Positions 18,408 to 28,706 of a stretch of 64,000 nt of DNA are shown in pieces. Under the pieces are notes generated by a model. The model was not told where the DNA came from. It ran no database searches and was given only the letters and a program-made list of their open reading frames with translations. A program made the position numbers and the translations under genes. Source of the stretch: Rhizobium sp. WYJ-E13 (GTDB taxonomy: Bacteria; Pseudomonadota; Alphaproteobacteria; Rhizobiales; Rhizobiaceae); contig NZ_CP076854.1 in assembly GCF_018987265.1 (NCBI RefSeq), positions 1,054,001-1,118,000 on the forward strand. The letters run 5' to 3'. Position 1 is the first letter of the stretch. Every line of letters begins with the position of its first letter.

Positions 18408-18511
18408 CCAGGCTTCTCATTTGAAGAGAAGTCGAATTCATGAGGGAGGCGACGTCTGGCTGTGGCCGCCGCCTGGCTGACATCAATTGAGCGCTATGGC
18501 ATGATCGAGGC

Positions 18512-19570
18512 ATGGATTTGCCCGCCCACCTCGCCTGGCTGATCGATGAGGCCAGCGCCTCGTCCAGCCCCGAACACTTTATAGCCGAGCTTGGCCGGCA
18601 GTTGCTTGCCGATGGTCTGCCGCTTGCGGGCGGAGCCCTAACTCTTGCCGTTCCGCATCCGATCATTGCGCGCCGTACCTGGTTGTGGCGGGCAGAAAAC
18701 GATGCAGTCATCGAAGCGCTCGACTTTGCCGGCAGCTCGCTCAACAGGGCCGCAGGCGACTGGCTTGCCGGGCTGGGGCCTATACACGAAGGAGAGATCG
18801 GCCGCGGCTCCCGCAGTCCGATGTTAGGCTGGGCCGGAACCCGATCGTTTGATCCGGCTGAGGCGGATCGGCTATGCCAGGCCGCGCGCTTTGCGGCGGC
18901 ACCCCTGGCAGCTCTGACCGCGCGAACGGCGCTGACAACGCTACTGGAGGCTTATCTCGGGCGGCGCAGTGCCGCGCAGGTGCAGGCCGGAATGCTCGGC
19001 CGCAGCAGCAGCGAAACCATCCATGCCGCTTTGCTTTGTGCTGATCTGCGCGACTTCACGGCCCTCTCCGAAGCGACGGAGCCCTCCCTTATGATCGCCA
19101 CTCTCGATGCGTGGTTCGATCGTATTGCCGGAGCGGTCCACGCTTTCGGCGGCGAGGTGCTGAAGTTCATTGGCGACGGTGTTCTGGCGATCTTTCCCGT
19201 TACCGGCACGCCTGGTGAGGCCTGCGAGGCCTCCTTGCGCGCCGTCGCGGCCGCCCGTGCCGGCATGGCCCATCTCGATGCCGCGCGGCAAGCACAAGGC
19301 CTGCCACCGCTGCCGTTCGGCGTGGCACTGCATTTCGGCGAGATGCTCTGGGGCAATGTCGGTGCCGCCGACCGGCTCGACTTCACCGCCATCGGCCCCG
19401 CAGTCAATCTGGTCAGCCGGCTGGAGGGGCTCTGCAAGTCCCTTGGGCACCGTGTGCTGATATCAGGCGCACTCGCCGCGCAGATTACGATACAACTGGC
19501 CCCCCTGGGGGAACACCGGTTACGCGGCATCGCCGATCCCTGCGCCGTCTTCACTCTGCCAACGGATTGA
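18512..19570 (+). CDS. Class III adenylate/guanylate cyclase
   Basis: Cytoplasmic protein of 352 residues. The first ~165 residues form an unassigned sensory region; residues ~170-350 are a class III cyclase catalytic domain with LLCADLRDFTALSEA and FIGDGVLAIFP, carrying the two metal-binding aspartates, and a late TAIGPAVNLVSRLE segment. No membrane helices are seen. Rhizobia encode many such single-domain cyclases. It converges on ndvB, with a strong hairpin between them. Confidence 0.88.
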   Translation: MDLPAHLAWLIDEASASSSPEHFIAELGRQLLADGLPLAGGALTLAVPHPIIARRTWLWRAENDAVIEALDFAGSSLNRAAGDWLAGLGPIHEGEIGRGSRSPMLGWAGTRSFDPAEADRLCQAARFAAAPLAALTARTALTTLLEAYLGRRSAAQVQAGMLGRSSSETIHAALLCADLRDFTALSEATEPSLMIATLDAWFDRIAGAVHAFGGEVLKFIGDGVLAIFPVTGTPGEACEASLRAVAAARAGMAHLDAARQAQGLPPLPFGVALHFGEMLWGNVGAADRLDFTAIGPAVNLVSRLEGLCKSLGHRVLISGALAAQITIQLAPLGEHRLRGIADPCAVFTLPTD

Positions 19571-19594
19571 ACGAAGCAGGCGCGGCAATCGCTG

Positions 19595-19622
19595 GGGGCA
19601 GTGACACCGGTCAATCTGCCCC
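19595..19622. terminator. Bidirectional hairpin between cyclase and ndvB
   Basis: GGGGCAG-TGAC, loop ACCG, then GTCA-AT-CTGCCCC gives an 11-bp stem with a 2-nt bulge. It fills the gap between two convergent stops. No T-run is present on either side, so termination strength is uncertain. Confidence 0.6.
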
Positions 19623-19633
19623 GCAGGGAGGTC

Positions 19634-22600
19634 TCAATTGGCTTCCAGCAGATACCCCTCGCTCAGCTCATCGAGCGCCGCGCCGTTGATGGTCACAGAG
19701 CAGCGACCCGCGTCCACCTTCGAAACGGAAACCTGGTATTTACCGCTCGGCAGTTCAAGCTCAGCCGAGAAGCCGTCCCATCCGGCCGGCAGAACCGGTT
19801 TGACATGCAGGCGGCCGTTCTCCGAGCGGATGCCGAGGATGCCCTCGATTGCCACGCGGTAGAACCAGCCGGCCGAGCCCGTATACCAGCTCCAGCCACC
19901 GCGGCCCTTGAGGTTGCCTTCGCCATAAACGTCGCCGGCAATCACATAGGGCTCGATGCGATAGACATCCGCGGAGGCTTTATCGAGCGAGTGATTGATC
20001 GGGTTCAGCATTTCGAAGGCGCGCCAAGCGTCTTCCCCGCGCCCCATTCGGGCGAGAGCAAGGACTGCCCAGGTGGCGGCATGGGTATATTGGCCGCCGT
20101 TTTCACGGACACCCGGCGGATAGGCCCTGATGACACCGGGGTCGTTGACCGGTTTGACGAAAGGCGGCGTCAGCAGACGGATGAATTTGCCCTCTTCATC
20201 GACGAGCTTGTCGAGGACGGCCTTCATCGCCATTTCGCTGCGTTCAGGACTACCCTCGCCCGACAGCACACTCCAGGACTGGGCGATCGAGTCGATCTTG
20301 TCCTCTTCAGACTGGCTGGAGCCAAGCGGCGCGCCATTGTCGTAATAGCCGCGGCGATAATATTCGCCGTCCCAGCCGGCCGTTTCGATCGCGTTCCTGA
20401 GCTTTGCCAGATGGTCCGACCAGCGGCCGACACGATGGGTGTCACCACGGGTTTCGGCGTAGGCGATGAAGCGGCGCAGTGCACCGGCCAGGAACCAGCC
20501 GAGCCAGACGCTCTCGCCGCGGCCGGCCATGCCGACACGATCCATCTTATCGCACCAGTCGCCGCTCATCATCAACGGCAGGCCGTTGACGCCGGTGCGC
20601 TTGATCGCGAGATCGAGGCCGAGTGCGGCATGCTCGTAGAGCGACGCGGTCTCGTCGGAAACGCGCGGCTGCAGGAAAGCATCATATTGGCCGGGGCTGA
20701 GCTGCGCGCCTTCGATGAAGGGCAGCATTTCATCCATGATCGCGGCATCGCCGGTCGCCGTGCAATATTGATCGACCGCATAGGCTAGCCAGACCGGATC
20801 GTCGGAAATGTTCGTGCGCACGCCGGCGCCGCTGTCTGCCAGCCACCAGTGCTGGAAGTCGCCTTCCGGGAACTGGCGTCGGCCGGTATTGAGGATCTGC
20901 TTGCGGGCGATCTCAGGTGAATGCAGCAGGAAGGCCAGTGAATCCTGCAACTGGTCGCGCAAGTTCCACGCGCCGCTCGACTGGTAGAAGGCGGTGCGGG
21001 CCATGATGCGGCAGCCATAGGTCTGATAGGGCAGCCAGTTGTTGACCATGAAGTCGAGCCGCTGATCCGGCGTCGATACGCGCGTCCGGCCGGTGAAGCT
21101 CTTCCAGAAACCGCGCGTCTGGCCGAGAACGTCCTCGAAGCTGACGGCGCGGATCTCGGCAATGAGAGCCGACGCTTCCTCCTGCGAGGCCCCATCGCCC
21201 ATATAGAAGCAGATATCACGCACTTCGCCGGGCTCGATCGTCAGATCGAAGGCCATGGCGGCTGCCGGATCGCCGTCGAGATCCATGGCATTAGAGAGGC
21301 GCGAGCCCGCCGAGACGGTCCGTGGCTGCTGGATCGTTCCGTGGCGGCCGATGAATTCGCGGCGGCTGGTGGAAACGCTCGACGGCGTTTCGCTTGCCGC
21401 AAAGGCTGCGACACGCGTTCCGAAATTTACGCTGAACGGATTGCTCGCGAAGATCGCTCCGCTCTCGCGATCGAAGCTGGAGATAATGAAGGGTTTACTC
21501 TTCGTCGGGTTGTTGCCGAGGATCCATTCGGCATAACCGTAGAGCCGAAGCTTGCGTGCCTCGCCCGCATCATTGCGGATGCGCAGCTGCGTCAGCTTCA
21601 CCGATTTCTCCATATGGAGGGTCTGCGTGACCTCCAGGGCGATTTCATCCTGAACTGTCGAAAAGACCGAGTAGCCGAGGCCATGTCGCGCTTCAAAGCG
21701 CGTGTCGGAGCGCTGCGCCAGAGACGCATAGGGCACGATGACGGAGCCGCGGTCGAGATCCCTCAGATAGAAGGCTTCGCCCGGTCGGTTGGCAACCATG
21801 TCATTGGTCCAGGGCGTCAGTTGGTGGTCACGGGAGTTCTGGCTCCAGGTGAAAGCCGCGCCTTCAGCCGAGACATGGAAGCCAAAGCTCTCATTGGCGA
21901 TGATATTGACCCACGGATGCGGCGTCTGTTCACCGCCCGACAGGCGCATGACATATTCGCTGCCTTCGGCTGCAAATCCGCCATAACCGTTCCAGAAGGC
22001 GAGATCGCCGCCTTCGGCTGGCGCCGGGGCGCCGATGCTGCGATCCATTCTCGGTACGAGAGTGGAATCGCCCCATTGGCCGAGCAGCGCCGGTGAGCCG
22101 GAAACGGAACGCGCCTTCTGCAGCTGGTCGATGAGGCTGCCGTCGCGGCCGCGCAGCACGACGCGCGAAGCGGCAATGATGGCCTCATAGGCTTCCGGTG
22201 TCGTGAGATCCTTGCGCAGGACATAGATGTTGCGCTGGATGCCCGCCACTTCGCTGGCGTGGCGCGCCGCGTCGCAAAGCTGGTCGATGGTGCGCTGCAT
22301 CTCGGCTGCAGCCTCGCCGGCGCGCTCGTTGAAGATCACGAGATCGACCTCGACGCCGCGCGATTGCAGCAATCCCTGGGCGCGCAGCAACTCCTTGACG
22401 AGATCCGTGCCAAGCTCGTCGGTGATGCGCAGCGTCATCAGCGGCGCATCGCCTGACAGCGTCGCGCCCCAAAGGACGGACTGGGACTTGAGGCCTTCGC
22501 GCACCGCCTTGCTGTCGGCACGCAGCGCCATGTCGGGATAGATGATATAGCGCGCAAAGCGCTGGTAGGCGGCCGCTTCCTTCGAGTTGACACCGATCTG

Positions 22601-25600
22601 GCGCAACTGGCTCTGCGTTCTCGTCCAGGCCTGAACGAGGCCCTGGGCGAAGCTCTCCGGCTGGCGATAGTGCTCCAGCGCCGCCTCGAGTTCGGCACGA
22701 TCCGCACCTGCAATCGTCCAGAAGGTCACGCTGACCTTCTCGCCGGCCGGCACACGAAGCGTCCGGCGCAGCGATACGCAAGTGTCCATGGTGAAACCGT
22801 CGGTGCCCGAGAGTTCCGCACCAGCATCGAAGGCCGCTGCCTCGGTCAATGTCCGTCCACGGCCAAGGAAGCGCATACGATCGGTTTCATATTGCGTCGG
22901 GCCATCTTCGCCGGACGTGTCGACGATGAGCTGGGCAATCGCGACATCGGGATCGGTCAGGCCGCGCTTCTGGCGTTCGACGAAGATCGCATCGCCGCGG
23001 TTGGCGATCTCGGTCTTCAGGAACATGCGGGCAAAGACCGGATGGCCGGTGTCGACGATATCGAGCGTTGCGACCGGCTCCATATAGGAGGTCACTTCGA
23101 TGACACGGTCTTCCGTACCGGTGTTGGTGATCGTCAGGCGGCGACCTTCCGCATCATAATTGCTCGCGACGAAGACTTCCATTTCGCTCGTCAGCTCGCC
23201 GACGGTCTTGATGAATTCCGCCTTGTCGTCGCTGAAGCTGACGCGGACATGCTCGTTGGCGATCGAGCGCGGCTCTGCAGTCGCAGACCACCACTCGTTC
23301 GACGCGGTATCCCGCAGGAAGATGAAGGAACCCCAGCGATCCTCGGCTGGATCGGCTCGCCACCGGTTGATGGAGAGGTTTTTCCAGCGGCTGTAGCCGG
23401 AGCCCGTCGCCGTCAGCATGGTCGAATAGCGGCCGTTCGACAACAGCAGCAATTCGCGTTCACGCGATGCCGGGTCTTCCAGGCGGCGGACTTCCGGACG
23501 CATCAGGTCACCCTGAATGGTCGCCGGCGCATCTGTCTCGTGCTTGGAGGCCATGACCGGAATGTCGCGCGGCGCCTTTTCCTGCAGCAGGAGTTCGGCA
23601 GCTTCGATCACAGGATCGGCATGGAAGAGCTCGCGCAGCAGTCCGTCGAAGGCGACGTTGGCGACGGCAGCAATCGACATGCCGTGATGGTGCGCATAAT
23701 AGTTGTAGACGACAGCGCACTGCTTGCCCTCGGGCACGCGGCTTGCCGTGAAGTCGACGGCATCATGGAAACCATACATGCCGAGCGCGCCGACCGCCCT
23801 CAGCCTGTTGAGGTTTTCAAGCGCCGCAACAGGGTGATACTGGCTCGCCAGAAGCGAGGCATAGGGCGCGATAACGGCGTTCTGGCCGAGACCGCGCTTC
23901 AGGCCGAGTGTCGGCACGCCGAAATTGCTGTACTGATAGTTCATCTGGTGGTCGCGGGCGTTGAAGGCCGCTTCCGAGATGCCCCATGGCGTGCCGAGGC
24001 TGCGCGCATAGTTCATCTGCTCGAGAACGATCAGATTGTTGGTCTGATTGAGAATGCCCCCGCTGCGCTCCTGCATCACGAGCGGCGGCATCAGATATTC
24101 GAACATCGAGCCGGACCAGGAGACCAGCGCGCCGCGCGATCCAACCGGAACGACATGACGGCCGAGCTTATACCAATGCTCGGTCGGCAGATCGCCCTTG
24201 GCGACGGAGAAGAGGCTCGTCAGACGGGCCTCCGAGGCAAGCAGGTCGTAGCAGGCCGCATCGACTTCCTCCGTCTCGACCCGGAAGCCGATCGACAGCA
24301 ACCGACGCTCGGGACGGTAAAGGAAGCTGAAATCCATATCGAAAGCGATTTCGCGGGCGCGATTGCCGACACGGCTCAGTCTTTCGCTGATGGCATCCAC
24401 CTGCGAATGATCGAAGGCCTTGTCGGTCTGATGAAGTTCGCAGGTCTCTACGAGCTTTTCGGCCCAATGGACAACCTCGTCGCTTTGCGCCGTCTTCACC
24501 TCTCGGTCGAGGCTGCCGGCAAGTTCACGGATTTCCCGCGCCTGCCCAGCAAATCGCTCGATCAGCCCCGAAGAGAATTCTTTCTCACGCTTGCCGGTAG
24601 CGACTGCCGCTTCAAGGTCGGCAATTCGGCCATCGAGCCGGTCGTGCAGAGGGCGGACAGATTTGTTGTCTTGCCCAAGCTCGGCAAGCACCTCGCGAAG
24701 AATGGCCGCGACATCGCCAATACCATCGAGGTCGGTGTGAATGTGGGAAAGAGGAGACTTGGCCCAGATGCGGCAAGCCGACGATACGGCAATCAAGTGA
24801 CCGGCAAAATTGCCGCTGTCGACCGACGACACATATCTGCGGCCGAGCGGCTTCAGCGTATCCGTATGATACCAGTTGAAGAGATGGCCGCGATATTTCT
24901 CGAGCTTATCAACCGTCTCGATCGTCTGTTCGATGCGCTTAACTGCATCTTCGAACGAAATCCAGCCGAAACGACGCGCCGAAATGACCGACAACAGATA
25001 GACGCCGATATTGGTCGGCGAAGTACGCATGGCGACGACGGCGTGCGGCGTCTGCTGGACATTGTCCGGCGGAAGGTAGTGCTGGCCGGGAACCACGAAG
25101 TGGTCGAAGTAGCGCCATGTGCGCCTTGCGATCTTGCGCAGCTCGTTGCGGACATTGTCCGGCACATCGAGCCGGTCTTCGGTTTCCGCCGTCTGGCTGA
25201 CCGTCCAGGCGATAGCCGGCGAGAGCACCCAGAGAATGACGAAGGGAAGGCCGACCATCCAGGCGCTGTCACCGGAGGAGACCGTAAAGATCAGCGCCAG
25301 AATGGCCAGAACCGGCGCCCGCCACATGACCTTGTAATGGCCGAAGATCGTGGTCTGCGCCATGGCCTGGGCGCTGGCGGCGGTGCGCCATTGCAGCATC
25401 AGCCTGCGGCTGACGAAGAGGCGGTAAAGCGAGCGAATGATGGCATCAGCCATGACGCAGGCGATATCGGCAATGAAGACGATGCGCATCGCCACCTGGG
25501 CGTTGGCATTCTCGATGTCTTTCCAGACCGTGTGCAGATGCGCCTGCAGGATGATGTCGCTGGTGCGCGGAATGATGCCATTGATCAGCGACAGGGTCGG

Positions 25601-28129
25601 CGCGACGAACAGGCTGAAGATCAGCAGGATCTGCCAGATGAGCGCGCCGAGCGGGTCCATCCAGTACCAGCCGAGCACGGATGCCAGGAACCAGGCGATC
25701 GGCGTCAGCGAGCGGCGCAGGTTGTCGAACATCTTCCAGCAGCCGAGCGCGGTGACGCCGCGACGGTCATCGAAAATATAGGGGAGAAGCTGCCAGTCGC
25801 CGCGCGCCCAGCGATGTTGACGCGAGACTTCGACCTCGTAGCGGATCGGGAAATCCTCGACCAGTTCGCAATCCGTCACCAGCGCGCAGCGCGCCATCGA
25901 ACCTTCGAGCAGATCGTGGCTCAGCACCGAGTTTTCCTTGATCCGGCCCTTCAGCGAGGCCTCGAAGGCATCAACATGGTAGAGGCCCTTGCCGGTGAAC
26001 GTGCCTTCGCCGGTAATGTCCTGATAGACGTCGGAGACGGCGAAGACGTAAGGGTCCAGGCCGCGGTTGACCGAGAAGACACGCTGGAAGGTCGATGCGT
26101 CCTTGCCTGTCGTCAGCGACGGCGTCACACGGGGCTGAAGTACGCCGTAGCCATCGACGACACGCTGTTTCTTTTCGTCGAAGACCGGACGGTTGATCGG
26201 ATGATGCAGCTTGCCGACGAGCTTGGTCACGGTGTCGCGTACGACGCGCGTGTCGCTGTCCAGCGTCATGACATATTTGACGTCCTGCGGCACGACGTTG
26301 GCGCCGGGCAGGAAGCTCGTGTTGGAACCGCCGCGCAGCAGCATGTTGAGTTCGTGCAGCTTGCCGCGCTTGCGCTCCCAGCCCATCCAGGCGCCTTCGG
26401 CCGGGTTATATTGCCGGCGGCGATGCAGGAGATAGAAGCGCTGCTTGCCATCCTCGGCATAGCGTGCTTCCAGATCGGCGATCTGGCTCAGCGCATAATC
26501 GAGGACTTCAAGATCACGGGCGTTCTGCTCCTCCTGGGCATCCGGCCAGTCGCTCAAAAGCGCGTAGTAGATCTCTCCACGCGCATTGGCGAGGTAATGG
26601 ACCTCAAGGTTGCGGACGAGCTCATCGACATGTTCGCGCCTGCCGATCAGGCAGGGAATGGTGACGAGCGTGCGGGCTTCCGCAGGCAGGCCCTTCTTGA
26701 ATTCGTAGCCGACCAGCCGGTCAGGCGTGATGAAGAAGGTGGCAAAGAAATTGAAGAGACCGGTCGCACCTTCGGAGGCCGGAAGGGCAAACATCAGCAG
26801 CAGCACGACCGTTGCGAAAAGAGGCATGCCGGCGTCCACGAAAACGCGGTCGACCACGATTAGTGCCAGCAACGTCAGGAGCAGCACTGGTATGGCGATC
26901 GCCAGCCAGTTCAGCTTGCGGATCGCGCGCATGAACCGCAGACCGAGCGTCGGCCGGAAGCCGATTTCCGTTTCCAGCGCCGGGCGACCATTGCCGACGA
27001 AGTAATAGCCGACATTGCCGGCTGACGCAGCGAGATCCTGGCTGCCTGCCTTCGCGCGGTCGGCCAGACGGACGGCCGCTTCGGCGATATCCATCTCCGT
27101 CTTGTCGGAGCGCTTGGCAAGCTTTTCGATCTGGCGGCGATAGCTGTTGCGGGAGCCGGAATCGAGCTCGGCATAATCCGTCTGCTGCCAGAGCAGCTTG
27201 TCGATGGTGCTGACCTCTTCGACCCATTCGGACCAGTCGGTATCGTTGATCTCGCGCAGGCTCTTGATGATGCTGCCCATCAGCGCATTGGCCGCGCCGA
27301 GACGGATCTGCTCTGCCGACATTACCGCTTCCGCATCGGTACCCTTTGCGGAAAGCTTGCTTTCGAGCCAGTTCAGCGCGGCCTCGGTCGGCTCCAGCGC
27401 ATTGCGAAGGCGATAGTGCAACTGAGTGACGAAGGTCGTGTCATCGAGATTGGCAGTCAGCGTCTCCAGGAATCCGGCGGATCCGGCATCGCCAAGCGTA
27501 ATCGCCTGGGTGGCCGCCGCATTTGCGCTCGACCGCATCTCGCGGCTTTTGTCGATCCGCGTCGCCACACGACGAAGATTGTCGATCAGCACGTAGCGAA
27601 CGAGCGAAGGCAGCGCCCAGAGCTCGCCGATGCGCAGCGTCTCCTTGTCCTGGAACCCTTCCGTGACAGCCGCCATGCCGGCATTGCTGATATTGCTGTG
27701 TGCATGCGCCATGTAGAGCCAGGCGAGCGCCAGCGTGCGCGGCACCTCCGTCCCGTCAAGTTTGATCTTGCGCAGCTCGCGATAGAATTTTTTCGGAAAG
27801 TCGCGACGCACTTCCTGGATCGCTTCCTCCACAATGTAGTGGTTGTCGAGCAGCCATTCGGTGGCCGGCGTGATGCTCTCGCCCGCATCGACATCTGCAG
27901 CGGCGGCGCGATAGACCCTCAGGATCTCGGCCTCGTTCTCCCGGTGCCGCTGGAAGAAGTCGAAATTCGTGAAGCTTGTAACATTAAGCGCACGGCTCTC
28001 CGCAAACTGCGCGGCCCGCACCCTCAGCTGGTCATTCGACAGCAGGGGCGCGCGGATGCCGAAATCGGGATCCGTGGACGATGCTTGAACATGCGCGCTC
28101 GAAGCACCCACAATATTTTGAGAGGTCAT
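19634..28129 (-). CDS. ndvB: Cyclic beta-1,2-glucan synthase
   Basis: Very large inner-membrane enzyme of 2,831 residues, matching the ~2,820-2,870 of NdvB/ChvB/Cgs. The family initiates, elongates and cyclises periplasmic beta-1,2-glucan from UDP-glucose. Several hydrophobic helices (for example ~405-450 and ~815-1000) flank a processive glycosyltransferase region with TLDSDTRV near residue 620 and RQHRWARGDW near 775. The C-terminal third is a GH94-like phosphorylase domain that controls chain length in related enzymes. No frameshift or internal stop is seen. The exporter gene ndvA is not adjacent, unlike in some relatives. Loss of the family causes hypo-osmotic and symbiosis or virulence defects. 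Confidence 0.96.
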   Translation of the reverse strand: MTSQNIVGASSAHVQASSTDPDFGIRAPLLSNDQLRVRAAQFAESRALNVTSFTNFDFFQRHRENEAEILRVYRAAAADVDAGESITPATEWLLDNHYIVEEAIQEVRRDFPKKFYRELRKIKLDGTEVPRTLALAWLYMAHAHSNISNAGMAAVTEGFQDKETLRIGELWALPSLVRYVLIDNLRRVATRIDKSREMRSSANAAATQAITLGDAGSAGFLETLTANLDDTTFVTQLHYRLRNALEPTEAALNWLESKLSAKGTDAEAVMSAEQIRLGAANALMGSIIKSLREINDTDWSEWVEEVSTIDKLLWQQTDYAELDSGSRNSYRRQIEKLAKRSDKTEMDIAEAAVRLADRAKAGSQDLAASAGNVGYYFVGNGRPALETEIGFRPTLGLRFMRAIRKLNWLAIAIPVLLLTLLALIVVDRVFVDAGMPLFATVVLLLMFALPASEGATGLFNFFATFFITPDRLVGYEFKKGLPAEARTLVTIPCLIGRREHVDELVRNLEVHYLANARGEIYYALLSDWPDAQEEQNARDLEVLDYALSQIADLEARYAEDGKQRFYLLHRRRQYNPAEGAWMGWERKRGKLHELNMLLRGGSNTSFLPGANVVPQDVKYVMTLDSDTRVVRDTVTKLVGKLHHPINRPVFDEKKQRVVDGYGVLQPRVTPSLTTGKDASTFQRVFSVNRGLDPYVFAVSDVYQDITGEGTFTGKGLYHVDAFEASLKGRIKENSVLSHDLLEGSMARCALVTDCELVEDFPIRYEVEVSRQHRWARGDWQLLPYIFDDRRGVTALGCWKMFDNLRRSLTPIAWFLASVLGWYWMDPLGALIWQILLIFSLFVAPTLSLINGIIPRTSDIILQAHLHTVWKDIENANAQVAMRIVFIADIACVMADAIIRSLYRLFVSRRLMLQWRTAASAQAMAQTTIFGHYKVMWRAPVLAILALIFTVSSGDSAWMVGLPFVILWVLSPAIAWTVSQTAETEDRLDVPDNVRNELRKIARRTWRYFDHFVVPGQHYLPPDNVQQTPHAVVAMRTSPTNIGVYLLSVISARRFGWISFEDAVKRIEQTIETVDKLEKYRGHLFNWYHTDTLKPLGRRYVSSVDSGNFAGHLIAVSSACRIWAKSPLSHIHTDLDGIGDVAAILREVLAELGQDNKSVRPLHDRLDGRIADLEAAVATGKREKEFSSGLIERFAGQAREIRELAGSLDREVKTAQSDEVVHWAEKLVETCELHQTDKAFDHSQVDAISERLSRVGNRAREIAFDMDFSFLYRPERRLLSIGFRVETEEVDAACYDLLASEARLTSLFSVAKGDLPTEHWYKLGRHVVPVGSRGALVSWSGSMFEYLMPPLVMQERSGGILNQTNNLIVLEQMNYARSLGTPWGISEAAFNARDHQMNYQYSNFGVPTLGLKRGLGQNAVIAPYASLLASQYHPVAALENLNRLRAVGALGMYGFHDAVDFTASRVPEGKQCAVVYNYYAHHHGMSIAAVANVAFDGLLRELFHADPVIEAAELLLQEKAPRDIPVMASKHETDAPATIQGDLMRPEVRRLEDPASRERELLLLSNGRYSTMLTATGSGYSRWKNLSINRWRADPAEDRWGSFIFLRDTASNEWWSATAEPRSIANEHVRVSFSDDKAEFIKTVGELTSEMEVFVASNYDAEGRRLTITNTGTEDRVIEVTSYMEPVATLDIVDTGHPVFARMFLKTEIANRGDAIFVERQKRGLTDPDVAIAQLIVDTSGEDGPTQYETDRMRFLGRGRTLTEAAAFDAGAELSGTDGFTMDTCVSLRRTLRVPAGEKVSVTFWTIAGADRAELEAALEHYRQPESFAQGLVQAWTRTQSQLRQIGVNSKEAAAYQRFARYIIYPDMALRADSKAVREGLKSQSVLWGATLSGDAPLMTLRITDELGTDLVKELLRAQGLLQSRGVEVDLVIFNERAGEAAAEMQRTIDQLCDAARHASEVAGIQRNIYVLRKDLTTPEAYEAIIAASRVVLRGRDGSLIDQLQKARSVSGSPALLGQWGDSTLVPRMDRSIGAPAPAEGGDLAFWNGYGGFAAEGSEYVMRLSGGEQTPHPWVNIIANESFGFHVSAEGAAFTWSQNSRDHQLTPWTNDMVANRPGEAFYLRDLDRGSVIVPYASLAQRSDTRFEARHGLGYSVFSTVQDEIALEVTQTLHMEKSVKLTQLRIRNDAGEARKLRLYGYAEWILGNNPTKSKPFIISSFDRESGAIFASNPFSVNFGTRVAAFAASETPSSVSTSRREFIGRHGTIQQPRTVSAGSRLSNAMDLDGDPAAAMAFDLTIEPGEVRDICFYMGDGASQEEASALIAEIRAVSFEDVLGQTRGFWKSFTGRTRVSTPDQRLDFMVNNWLPYQTYGCRIMARTAFYQSSGAWNLRDQLQDSLAFLLHSPEIARKQILNTGRRQFPEGDFQHWWLADSGAGVRTNISDDPVWLAYAVDQYCTATGDAAIMDEMLPFIEGAQLSPGQYDAFLQPRVSDETASLYEHAALGLDLAIKRTGVNGLPLMMSGDWCDKMDRVGMAGRGESVWLGWFLAGALRRFIAYAETRGDTHRVGRWSDHLAKLRNAIETAGWDGEYYRRGYYDNGAPLGSSQSEEDKIDSIAQSWSVLSGEGSPERSEMAMKAVLDKLVDEEGKFIRLLTPPFVKPVNDPGVIRAYPPGVRENGGQYTHAATWAVLALARMGRGEDAWRAFEMLNPINHSLDKASADVYRIEPYVIAGDVYGEGNLKGRGGWSWYTGSAGWFYRVAIEGILGIRSENGRLHVKPVLPAGWDGFSAELELPSGKYQVSVSKVDAGRCSVTINGAALDELSEGYLLEAN

Positions 28130-28443
28130 AGTGTTTTCTCTTCTACTGGGTTCGTGTCCAACGATTGCATTCTTGCGGAACGGGATGCGAGCAGGAGCAC
28201 GAGCGTTTCGAATTAGGCATCTTCATCGCTTTTGAAAGGAAGTTTACATTCAAACTGGGATTGTTCGAAATGGCGGATAGTGGTCAATAGCGACCACAAA
28301 ATGAACGGGCGATTAATCGGGTTGCTCACCGGCCAAAATGGCCCCATCGGGGAGCAGCAACCGACCGCGAAGACGGATTCCTCGTCCAATAAGTGGCGGC
28401 CCTCCATCCAATTTATCGTGTCAAGACGGCCTTTATAGCGAAT
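28130..28443. other. Upstream region of ndvB, no gene seen
   Basis: This AT-richer stretch should hold the ndvB promoter. It contains GTGGTC-AATAGC-GACCAC, a perfect 6-6-6 inverted repeat at 28280-28297, and GGCCA-AAA-TGGCC nearby; either could be an operator. No open frame here looks like a real protein. Confidence 0.4.
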
Positions 28444-28479
28444 CGACCAGGCGAAGTCGTAACCGGCTTCGCCTGGTCG
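28444..28479. repeat. Perfect 13-bp inverted repeat (hairpin)
   Basis: CGACCAGGCGAAG at 28444-28456 and CTTCGCCTGGTCG at 28467-28479 form a perfect 13-bp stem around a 10-nt loop. It lies just beyond the end of the oxidoreductase relic and may be its former terminator, although there is no T-run. Confidence 0.6.
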
Positions 28480-28523
28480 CGAATCTGGAGACGTGTGGGA
28501 TCTAACCGGCCGAGCAGGCAGCT

Positions 28524-28706
28524 TTAGGCGGCCAGTGCCTCATCGGTCGGTCCGAAGAGTTCGTTGTGGATACGATCGCGGGAAACGCCAAGGTTCAGCA
28601 GATCACCGACGATTGCCCGGAGGAATGGCTTCGGACCACAGATATAAAATCTGCCATCTCAAGAGGCGACAACCGCTTTGTCGGCGTCTTCAAGTCCTGG
28701 CCGACC
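28524..28706 (-). pseudogene. Flavohemoprotein-like oxidoreductase, C-terminal relic
   Basis: Ending at the TAA at 28524-28526 the minus strand reads FYICGPKPFLRAIVGDLLNL, then GVSRDRIHNELFGP: the NAD-binding end of a flavohemoprotein or related FNR-type reductase. Just upstream the frame breaks. The preceding codons, read one frame over, give KRLSPLEMADF, which would join smoothly if one T were restored in the run at the junction. Further upstream, stops close all frames and the heme and FAD domains are absent. This is a decayed remnant; the exact parent family (nitric oxide dioxygenase or another ferredoxin reductase-type enzyme) is not certain. Confidence 0.75.

Noticed and set aside
22670..26863. 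A 1,397-codon open frame antisense to ndvB
   Set aside because: It is the shadow of a high-GC gene on the other strand. The protein shows no family motif and is full of Arg/Asp/Gly runs typical of antisense frames.
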